This document shows positions 5,100 to 11,298 of a stretch of 24,323 bases of DNA, piece after piece (position 1 is the first letter of the stretch; each line of letters opens with the position of its first letter). The notes beneath the pieces are model-generated. The model was not told where the DNA came from and made no database searches. It was given only the letters and a program-made list of their open reading frames with translations. This DNA comes from Bacteroidaceae bacterium (GTDB lineage: Bacteria > Bacteroidota > Bacteroidia > Bacteroidales > Bacteroidaceae), in the NCBI GenBank assembly GCA_900769765.1, contig CAAGHW010000066.1, positions 1 through 24,323 of the forward strand, given 5' to 3'. The translations under genes were made by a program, and so were the position numbers.

Positions 5100-7538
5100 A
5101 TGAAACTCTCGGAACTAAAGAACGGCGAAACAGCAGTCATTGTCCGCCTGCTTGGACACGGTGGATTCCGCAAGCGCATAATGGAGATGGGCTTTATACG
5201 TGGAGAGAAGGTCAAGTCGGTCCTTGACTCCCCAATGCACGACCCTGTAAAATACCATGTCATGGGCTACGATGTTCTGCTGCGTCGCAACGAAGCTGCA
5301 ATGATTGAGGTTCTCCCCGAAGAGGAAGCAAAGAAAGAACTTCCACCATCGCCATCCTTCAGCTGTCTTACTCTATGCGACAACTGCAACGGCATGAGTT
5401 GCGGCAACTGCATGCAACGTAAAGTCTCGACACAACAGAGCAATATCATAAATGTAGCCCTTGTTGGAAACCCCAACAGTGGCAAGACATCTATTTTCAA
5501 TGCTCTCTCGAATCAGAACGAGCACGTAGGCAACTACAGCGGAGTGACAGTGGATGCAAAGACCGGCAGTTTCAACTACAAGAACTACAGAATAAATATA
5601 ACGGACCTTCCGGGAACATACTCCATATCGGCATATTCCCCCGAAGAGATTTATGTACGCCGACATCTCTTTGAGCAGACACCCGACGTCATCATAAATT
5701 CCGTTGTTGCATCCAACCTCGAGCGTAACCTCTACCTCACCACAGAGCTCATTGACATGAACCAGCGCACCGTCGTTGCACTCAATATGTATGACGAACT
5801 GCTGGCGAGCGGTGCCGTGCTCGACTACGGACACTTGGGAGCTATGATGGGTATCCCTATGATTCCAACCGTTGCAAAGAACCGTCAAGGACTGGACAAA
5901 CTGCTCGACACCGTAATAGAACTCTTTGAAGGCAAGAACAGAACCATAAGACACATCCACATCAACTATGGCAACATCATAGAGGAGCAGATTTCTCCTT
6001 TGTCGGTGGAGATGCACAAGGCCAACGACCTGCCCCAACAGTTCCCCGTAAGATATTGGGCATTGAAAATGCTTGAGCAGGACAAGGAGAGCGAGAACCT
6101 GTTGAAGGAGTGCTTTGAGTTGCCACGTTGGAAAAACCTGGCAGAGAGTGCAGCAAAGAAGATACAGACACAGACAGGAGTGGATGCCGAGACAGCTATC
6201 AGCGGAGCAAAGTACGGTTTCATAAACGGAGCATTGCAAGAGACATACAAGCCCGGAAATAAGGATACACAGAGAAAGACACGACGCATAGACCGCCTTG
6301 TAGCCAACAAATGGTTGGGCTTCCCGTTATTCATCTTCATAATGTGGCTTATGTTCAGTTCCGTTTTCGTGCTTGGAGCATATCCGCAGGAGTGGATAGA
6401 GATGCTGTTCGCATGGCTTGGCAACCTTGCGACACAGATATTGCCCGCAGGTGCCATTCAAGACCTTGTCGTCAATGGTATAATAAGCGGTGTGGGAAGC
6501 GTTGCCGTATTCATACCACAGATACTCATATTGTATCTATTCATCTCCTTTATGGAAGATTCGGGATATATGGCACGTGCCGCATTCATAATGGACAGGC
6601 TGATGCACAAGATGGGCCTGCATGGAAAATCATTCATTCCCATGCTCATGGGCTTCGGCTGCAACGTGCCCGCAATAATGGCAACACGAGCTATTGAGAG
6701 CCGCAGCAGCAGACTCATCACAATACTCATAACCCCGTTCATGTCGTGCAGCGCACGCCTGCCGGTGCTCATATTGTTTGCAGGAGCATTCTTTCCGCAG
6801 CACGCGGCATTGGTGCTCATTAGCCTCTATCTGCTCGGCATTGCAGTAGCAATCATCACGGCAAGGCTGCTGCGCCTGACAAAGTTCAAGAAGGACGAGA
6901 CACCTTTCGTTATGGAATTGCCACCCTATCGCATGCCTACCCTACAGTCAACAATACGTCATATGTGGGACAAATGCGCATTGTATCTAAAGAAGATAGG
7001 CTCCGTGATTCTGTTATCGACAATAGTGATATGGTTCCTGAGCTACTATCCGCGACCAACGGAAAACACAGAGACAACCACCGGCAATGTCGTCTTGAGC
7101 GAAAACGTAAAAACCGAAGAGATACAGAATATTGCATCAGACACCCCTGAGAGCATCAACAGCAAATCGTTCATCGGCATGATAGGCCATGCCATAGAGC
7201 CTGCAATGGAGCCTTTGGGCCTGAACTGGCGTTCAAGCATCGCCATACTCACAAGCATTCCGGCCAAAGAGCTTGTCGTAAGCACATTGGGAGTCCTGTA
7301 CAGCAACAGCAGCGACGAAGGCATTGAGCAGGACATAAAGGCATCGGGCGACTTTACCCCACGCTCAGCAATGGCGTTTATGGTATTCATACTGCTGTTC
7401 TTCCCATGTATAGCCACCGTGGCAAGCATCGCCGAAGAGACAAAGAGTAAGGGCTGGGCAATATTTTCAATAGTATACAACACCGCCATAGCTTGGGTCA
7501 TAGCATTCCTGACGTACACCATAGGCGGAATATTATAA
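5100..7538 (+). CDS. feoB: FeoA-FeoB fusion, ferrous iron transporter
   Basis: 812-residue inner-membrane Fe2+ importer. Residues 1-72 form a FeoA SH3-like domain (GFRKRIMEMGF at 22-32). A linker with a cysteine cluster, C89-x3-C93-x2-C96-x4-C101-x2-C104, joins it to the GTPase domain with G1 GNPNSGKT (123-130), G2 threonine in GVTVD (about 150), G3 DLPG (169-172) and G4 NMYD (229-232). The rest is the polytopic FeoB channel with two Gate domains, including GFGCNVPAIMATR and MSCSARLPVLILF, the two conserved Cys-containing membrane motifs. FeoAB fusions are usual in Bacteroidales. It heads a four-gene operon, 17 bp before the hemerythrin gene. The Cys cluster could sense redox state or bind iron; that is inference. 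Confidence 0.97.
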   Translation: MKLSELKNGETAVIVRLLGHGGFRKRIMEMGFIRGEKVKSVLDSPMHDPVKYHVMGYDVLLRRNEAAMIEVLPEEEAKKELPPSPSFSCLTLCDNCNGMSCGNCMQRKVSTQQSNIINVALVGNPNSGKTSIFNALSNQNEHVGNYSGVTVDAKTGSFNYKNYRINITDLPGTYSISAYSPEEIYVRRHLFEQTPDVIINSVVASNLERNLYLTTELIDMNQRTVVALNMYDELLASGAVLDYGHLGAMMGIPMIPTVAKNRQGLDKLLDTVIELFEGKNRTIRHIHINYGNIIEEQISPLSVEMHKANDLPQQFPVRYWALKMLEQDKESENLLKECFELPRWKNLAESAAKKIQTQTGVDAETAISGAKYGFINGALQETYKPGNKDTQRKTRRIDRLVANKWLGFPLFIFIMWLMFSSVFVLGAYPQEWIEMLFAWLGNLATQILPAGAIQDLVVNGIISGVGSVAVFIPQILILYLFISFMEDSGYMARAAFIMDRLMHKMGLHGKSFIPMLMGFGCNVPAIMATRAIESRSSRLITILITPFMSCSARLPVLILFAGAFFPQHAALVLISLYLLGIAVAIITARLLRLTKFKKDETPFVMELPPYRMPTLQSTIRHMWDKCALYLKKIGSVILLSTIVIWFLSYYPRPTENTETTTGNVVLSENVKTEEIQNIASDTPESINSKSFIGMIGHAIEPAMEPLGLNWRSSIAILTSIPAKELVVSTLGVLYSNSSDEGIEQDIKASGDFTPRSAMAFMVFILLFFPCIATVASIAEETKSKGWAIFSIVYNTAIAWVIAFLTYTIGGIL

Positions 7539-7555
7539 ACAAATAAAATCACGAT

Positions 7556-8260
7556 ATGAGCAATAACGAAACAATATACTGCAAACGCATGAAAGTCGCC
7601 GACCTGTTGGCAAGCGACAGTTCATTGCTGTCCATCCTGCAACGTCTTGACATAAAGTTGGGCTTTGGAGAGGCTACCGTCAGCGAGATATGTACACGCT
7701 ACGGAATTTCAGAGGAGCTGTTCCTTATGATATGCAACATCTATTCATTCCACGAGTACCATCCACATATAAACCGACTCGACAAGAATGACATAAAGAG
7801 CATAACCACATACCTTCGCGCGTCGCACCGCTACTACACCACCGTATGCTTCCCTGCGATACACGAAGGCATACACACCCTTGTAAAGGAACTTGACAAC
7901 ATAAGCCAGAAGCTGATAGACAAGTTCTACGACGATTATGACAATGAAATTACAAACCACTTCAAATACGAAGAGGAGGTTGTATTCCCATACATTGAGA
8001 AACTGATTGCAAACGACTGCCCATGCGACACACAGTATCGTATAGGACAATTCGAAGAGAACCACAGCAACATCAACGAGAAGCTGAACGACCTCAAGAA
8101 CATCATCGCGAAATACCTTGACGAGAAATACTCTTCACCGCAACGATTTGAACTGCTCAATACAATATATTGCGTGGAGAACGACCTGCGCAAGCATTCA
8201 CTCATAGAGAACAAACTGCTGATTCCGTTGGTAGAGAAATTGGAGAAGAGCCATGAATAA
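7556..8260 (+). CDS. ScdA/RIC-like hemerythrin-domain protein
   Basis: 234 residues, cytoplasmic. Residues 11-62 resemble the DUF542/ScdA N-terminal domain (LLSILQRLDIKLGFGEATVSEIC), though without the Cys-rich DxxC motif usual in ScdA/YtfE. Residues 85-230 form a hemerythrin-like four-helix domain with candidate di-iron ligands His91, His103 or His107, His135 with Glu139 (HFKYEEEVVFP), His170 and His204 with Glu208 (RKHSLIENKLLIP). RIC proteins of this kind help repair Fe-S clusters after nitrosative and oxidative damage; some hemerythrins instead store iron or sense oxygen. Cotranscription with feoAB supports an iron-related role. Its end overlaps the next gene's start by 8 bp, so it is tightly coupled to the LuxR-type regulator. 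Confidence 0.85.
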   Translation: MSNNETIYCKRMKVADLLASDSSLLSILQRLDIKLGFGEATVSEICTRYGISEELFLMICNIYSFHEYHPHINRLDKNDIKSITTYLRASHRYYTTVCFPAIHEGIHTLVKELDNISQKLIDKFYDDYDNEITNHFKYEEEVVFPYIEKLIANDCPCDTQYRIGQFEENHSNINEKLNDLKNIIAKYLDEKYSSPQRFELLNTIYCVENDLRKHSLIENKLLIPLVEKLEKSHE

Positions 8261-8846
8261 AGATACTAAATACAAAGTCGTACTCATTGAGCCGTCGGAG
8301 ATTGTAGCTACAGGAATTGCAGAAATCATCAACCGCAACCCCGAGTTCAGCGTCGTGCAGATACTGAACAACCCCACATACTACAATGCCAACAACAATG
8401 ACATTGATATAATCATCATCAACCCTACCGTCATCGACTACAACGAGAGACTCGACATACGCTCATACTTCGGCGGAACCAACAGCGCACTGGTGGCATT
8501 GGCACACAGCAACTACGAAGAGAATGTACTGCGCCAATACGATGACTGCATAGGCATATACGACAACACCGCACGCATTATACAAAAGCTCAAGAGCGCA
8601 ATGGAAGAGAATGCCCAGAACCCCAAGAGCGACATCAACGAGCTTTCAACACGCGAACGCGACATACTCACAGCCGTAGCCAAAGGAAAGACAAACAAAG
8701 AGATTGCCGACGAGTTCAACATATCGATATACACCGTAATATCACACCGTCGCAACATATCGCAGAAGTTGGGTATCAACAGTATCCCCGGCCTCACCGT
8801 CTATGCCATAATGAACAAGCTGGTAGATATGTCCGATTTCAGTTAA
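8253..8846 (+). CDS. LuxR/NarL-type regulator with degenerate receiver domain
   Basis: 197 residues. The C-terminal 131-190 is a clear LuxR helix-turn-helix: LSTRERDILTAVAKGKTNKEIADEFNISIYTVISHRRNISQKLG. Residues 6-115 look like a response-regulator receiver fold, but the acidic residues are lost: the first strand reads VVLIEPSE instead of a DD pair, and the strand that normally carries the phosphoacceptor Asp reads DIIIINPTVID with Asn57 in its place. Classical phosphorelay control is therefore unlikely, and no histidine kinase gene is adjacent. It overlaps the hemerythrin gene by 8 bp. Inferred role: regulation of this or other iron/nitrosative-stress genes, with the signal supplied by protein contact (perhaps the hemerythrin protein) rather than phosphate. 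The target is unknown. Confidence 0.85.
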   Translation: MNKDTKYKVVLIEPSEIVATGIAEIINRNPEFSVVQILNNPTYYNANNNDIDIIIINPTVIDYNERLDIRSYFGGTNSALVALAHSNYEENVLRQYDDCIGIYDNTARIIQKLKSAMEENAQNPKSDINELSTRERDILTAVAKGKTNKEIADEFNISIYTVISHRRNISQKLGINSIPGLTVYAIMNKLVDMSDFS

Positions 8847-8852
8847 GAATAG

Positions 8853-9341
8853 ATGGCCGAAGAACTTAAAATATCCCACGGCGGAAAAGAAGAGAAGTAC
8901 ACACTGCTCTACAAACAGGTTGCAACTGTTGTGGAGAACGAGGCCGACACCATTGCAAACATGGCAAATGTGAGTGCAATGATTCACCACACTTTCGGGT
9001 TCTGGTGGACAGGCTTCTATCGCGTACAGGGCGAGGAACTTGTATTAGGTCCCTTCCAAGGCCCGTTGGCTTGCAGCAGAATAAAGTACGGACGCGGAGT
9101 GTGCGGAACGGCATGGAAAGAACAACGCGCACAAGTTGTCCCCGATGTGGAGCAGTTCCCCGGCCACATAGCATGCAGCAGCGCATCGAAGAGCGAGATT
9201 GTTGTCCCGTTATTTGACGCCGACGACAACGTAACGGCAGTGCTCGACATCGACAGTGAGCATTACAGCACCTTTGACGACACCGACCGCCTTTGGCTGG
9301 AAAAGATTGTAGCGTTGATTAAAGTTTTCGCCAATCGTTAA
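8853..9341 (+). CDS. msrC: Free methionine-(R)-sulfoxide reductase (GAF domain)
   Basis: 162-residue single GAF-domain enzyme that reduces free L-methionine-R-sulfoxide. The three cysteines used in catalysis by E. coli fRMsr (Cys84, 94, 118) are present with the same spacing as Cys74, Cys84 and Cys108, in LACSRIKYGRGVCGTA and HIACSSASKSEIVVP. The family motif FWWTGFYRV (50-58) is also present. It starts 6 bp after the LuxR-type regulator and closes the feo operon, which fits repair of oxidative damage alongside iron import. The stop codon lies inside a run of AATCGTT heptamers (9333-9360), so the extreme C-terminus (NR) may have been reshaped by that repeat. No hairpin terminator follows. Confidence 0.93.
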   Translation: MAEELKISHGGKEEKYTLLYKQVATVVENEADTIANMANVSAMIHHTFGFWWTGFYRVQGEELVLGPFQGPLACSRIKYGRGVCGTAWKEQRAQVVPDVEQFPGHIACSSASKSEIVVPLFDADDNVTAVLDIDSEHYSTFDDTDRLWLEKIVALIKVFANR

Positions 9342-9360
9342 TCGCTAATCGTTAATCGTA
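9333..9360. repeat. Four tandem AATCG(T/C)(T/A) heptamers
   Basis: AATCGTT, AATCGCT, AATCGTT and AATCGTA follow each other without gaps, starting in the last codons of the GAF-domain gene and filling the gap before the convergent DUF454 gene. Two copies of the same heptamer occur at 185-198. Probably a dispersed simple repeat in this genome. Confidence 0.8.
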
Positions 9361-9366
9361 CAAAAA

Positions 9367-9729
9367 CTATTTCTTCAATGTCTTGTAGTGCAGGATATGT
9401 ATGCTCACTCCAAGAGCAATGGCAATGAACATAGCACTCATCCACCACTCGCGTGCGACAAACAATGCACAATAGAGCAATGTTATCCAGACAAGACTCA
9501 CCGACACGACCTTCACGCGCAAGGGAATGGCTTTATGCTCCTTGAAGTTGCGGATATATTCACCAAGATAAGGATGCGACAGCAACCAGTCGTATAGTTT
9601 TTGCGAACTGCGTAGAAAAAGCGTTGCCGAGAGCAACAGGAACGGTGTGGTAGGCAACACCGGAAGAAATATCCCGATAACGCCCAACACAAGAGACAAT
9701 ATTCCGATAAAAAGAAAAAGTATTCTCAT
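9367..9729 (-). CDS. DUF454 / YbaN-family inner-membrane protein
   Basis: 120 residues with three predicted membrane segments (about 3-38 as a re-entrant or paired helix, then 74-90 and 95-110). The family core LGVIGIFLPVLPTTPFLLLSATLFLRSSQKLYDWLLSHPYLGEYI (residues 15-59) is unmistakable. E. coli YbaN belongs to this family; no biochemical function is established. It runs toward the feo operon and ends 25 bp from its last stop codon. It is a single-gene unit with its own excellent promoter (9752-9782) and a leader of only about 15 nt. Confidence 0.93.
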   Translation of the reverse strand: MRILFLFIGILSLVLGVIGIFLPVLPTTPFLLLSATLFLRSSQKLYDWLLSHPYLGEYIRNFKEHKAIPLRVKVVSVSLVWITLLYCALFVAREWWMSAMFIAIALGVSIHILHYKTLKK

Positions 9730-9751
9730 ACGACATTGCTTAATCTCACTG

Positions 9752-9782
9752 CAAATTTACTCAAAATAGCCCCTCATTCAAA
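9752..9782 (-). promoter_or_regulatory. Promoter of the DUF454 gene
   Basis: Read on the minus strand, TTTG (9779-9782) is followed after 19 bp by TAAATTTG (9752-9759). Both boxes and the spacing match the Bacteroidetes consensus exactly. The start codon is only 22 bp downstream of the -7 box. Confidence 0.85.
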
Positions 9783-9844
9783 CAAAATAAGCGAGGTGCA
9801 ACTGCATTTTTTTATTAAAAAATATTTTTTTGTCTATTTTTTTG

Positions 9845-9852
9845 TATCTTGC
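9845..9852 (+). promoter_or_regulatory. Possible -7 region of the DUF4488-like gene
   Basis: TATCTTGC within a T-rich tract resembles the common extended -7 form TATCTTTGC with one T missing. I find no -33 TTTG at the right distance, so this is tentative. The gap 9730-9898 otherwise holds only AT-rich sequence and the divergent DUF454 promoter. Confidence 0.3.
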
Positions 9853-9898
9853 ACTTGAATAAAGAGAAAACTACTAACAATTTCTAAAATCTTAAATT

Positions 9899-10468
9899 AT
9901 GAAATGTCCGGTAAACAAGGTACAAAGCCGGAGAGATATCTCCTCTTTGTCAAAGAGTAGTATTTTGCAAATGTTCAAAAGAGTTCTGCTCGTTCTTGTT
10001 GTTGCATTCTTCTGTGGTACAATAACTACACAGGCACAGACAAGAGCCAATAAAAAGAATCCTTTGGTTGGTCTATGGCAGTATGCTGACGAAAAAGCTT
10101 TGCCCGATGGTCAAAAGTCATATATAGGCAAGCAGATATACAAGACTATCACCACCGACAACCGATATTTCGTTGTATTGGGAGTAGACATTCCACTTAA
10201 AGAAGCCAACAGCGAAAAGACCGAGATGAGTACCGTGACCTTCATGACGCAAGAGGGCGAAATTGAATTCACATCAGACAACACATATCTGGAATACATA
10301 AACAAGCACTATCTCGACAAGAGCCTGAACAACACCATTTCAAATCTGCGTTTCAAGTTCAACGAAAAGAATCCGAACATCCTGTATATCGAATACAACA
10401 TCGGCGGAAACGATGAAGGAAATTGGGTGAGCGAGGTCTGGTTGAGAGTGATGCCATACGGACTATGA
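9899..10468 (+). CDS. Secreted DUF4488-like protein
   Basis: 189 residues from the first ATG, but the likely start is the internal ATG at 9971 (Met25), because MFKRVLLVLVVAFFCGTITTQAQ from there is a normal Sec signal peptide ending in AQA/TQA, giving 165 residues. The mature part begins NPLVGLWQYAD and contains repeated beta-strand-like segments (KSYIGKQIYKTI, RYFVVLGVD, EIEFTSDNTYLEYI, PNILYIEYNIGG, SEVWLRV), a lipocalin-like pattern I associate with DUF4488, a Bacteroidales family of unknown function. The 24-residue upstream extension is polar and unlike a signal peptide. Neither start has a Shine-Dalgarno sequence. Single-gene unit ending at the shared hairpin terminator; exported to the periplasm or outside. 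Confidence 0.7.
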   Translation: MKCPVNKVQSRRDISSLSKSSILQMFKRVLLVLVVAFFCGTITTQAQTRANKKNPLVGLWQYADEKALPDGQKSYIGKQIYKTITTDNRYFVVLGVDIPLKEANSEKTEMSTVTFMTQEGEIEFTSDNTYLEYINKHYLDKSLNNTISNLRFKFNEKNPNILYIEYNIGGNDEGNWVSEVWLRVMPYGL

Positions 10469-10518
10469 TACGATAAAAAAAAAGGTGACCCAGTCACCTT
10501 TTTTTTTATCGTATCATA
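10464..10518. terminator. Perfect 26-bp bidirectional terminator overlapping both stop codons
   Basis: The left arm (10464-10489) and right arm (10493-10518) are exact reverse complements, with a 3-nt CCA loop. Each arm has an inner GGTGAC/GTCACC, nine A or nine T, and an outer ATGATACGAT/ATCGTATCAT. It contains the TGA stop of the DUF4488-like gene (10466-10468) and the last three codons plus TAA of the nitrilase (10506-10517). Confidence 0.95.
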
Positions 10519-11231
10519 CGTAATTTAGCTATCATCTCAGCATCAAGTTCTGCCGTTATACTGCCTTGACGACGAGAACGGCATTTAGCCATTGTCATAC
10601 CATAAGGGTTAAGTATTACACTATGTCCCTTATATGTTCCGTAGTCATCGGCACCCACCCTGTTGCTTGCAGCCACATAACAGGCATTCTCTATTGCACG
10701 CGCACGTACAAGGGTATCCCATGCCAACAAACGGCTGTCAGGGAAATTTGCAGCAATCAAAAGGACATCATATTCGTGCCTGTTATACAGGAACACAGGG
10801 AAACGCAAATCGTAGCATATCACAGGGCGGAAACGCACACCACGCCACTCCCAGACAACCTTACCGGCTCCAGGCTCAAAAACTTTGTCCTCACCGCTGT
10901 ATTCAAAAAGGTTATGTTTGTCATACTGCCCCACAACACCATCAGGGGTTATGAAATACATACGGTTGTAGAACTTTCCATTCTGGTGCGTCATCACCGG
11001 AACAGCCATCGCCGCATCATACTCAACGGCAAGCCGCTTCATCAGTTGCACCGTTTCACCTTCAACCTCCTCGGCAACACCTTGTGGCTGCATACAAAAA
11101 CCTGTTGAACACATCTCGGGAAAGAGATAAAGGTCGGCACGCTCTGCGTTGGCAACAAGCCTTTTGAGACGGCCAATGTTTGTTGCAACATCTTTCCAGG
11201 CAATATCCTGTTGTATGACTGTTATTTTCAT
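10506..11231 (-). CDS. Nitrilase-superfamily omega-amidase (YafV/Nit2-like)
   Basis: 241-residue cytoplasmic carbon-nitrogen hydrolase. The catalytic triad is visible: Glu39 in LFPEMCSTGF, Lys105 in YDKHNLF and Cys139 in VICYDLRFPV. The YDKHNLFEYSGED signature and short length fit the Nit2/YafV branch, which hydrolyses alpha-ketoglutaramate or alpha-ketosuccinamate and so clears products of glutamine transamination and methionine salvage. A good AAAAGGA ribosome site precedes the ATG. It follows the first acyl-CoA ligase by 67 bp, with a hairpin (11249-11286) between, so readthrough from that gene is possible. Its last codons form one arm of the terminator shared with the DUF4488-like gene. 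Confidence 0.92.
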   Translation of the reverse strand: MKITVIQQDIAWKDVATNIGRLKRLVANAERADLYLFPEMCSTGFCMQPQGVAEEVEGETVQLMKRLAVEYDAAMAVPVMTHQNGKFYNRMYFITPDGVVGQYDKHNLFEYSGEDKVFEPGAGKVVWEWRGVRFRPVICYDLRFPVFLYNRHEYDVLLIAANFPDSRLLAWDTLVRARAIENACYVAASNRVGADDYGTYKGHSVILNPYGMTMAKCRSRRQGSITAELDAEMIAKLRMIR

Positions 11232-11248
11232 AATATCCTTTTAGAACA

Positions 11249-11286
11249 ATTCAATGGGGCACCGTGTACACGATACCCCATTGAAT
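11249..11286. terminator. Hairpin between ligase A and nitrilase
   Basis: ATTCAATGGGG (11249-11259) pairs with CCCCATTGAAT (11276-11286), and the loop contains a second palindrome CGTGTACACG (11263-11272). On the minus strand the U-tract is weak (TTGTTCT), so it may attenuate rather than stop transcription into the nitrilase gene. Confidence 0.6.
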
Positions 11287-11298
11287 CATTTATATGAT

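Noticed and set aside
5373..6239. 288-codon open frame on the minus strand inside feoB
   Set aside because: It is Cys/Val-rich translation of the complement of the FeoB GTPase region; FeoB motifs are continuous on the plus strand.
9829..9851. Standard -33/-7 promoter for the DUF4488-like gene using TTTG at 9829
   Set aside because: The spacing to TATCTTG is only 12 bp, well short of 19-21 bp.
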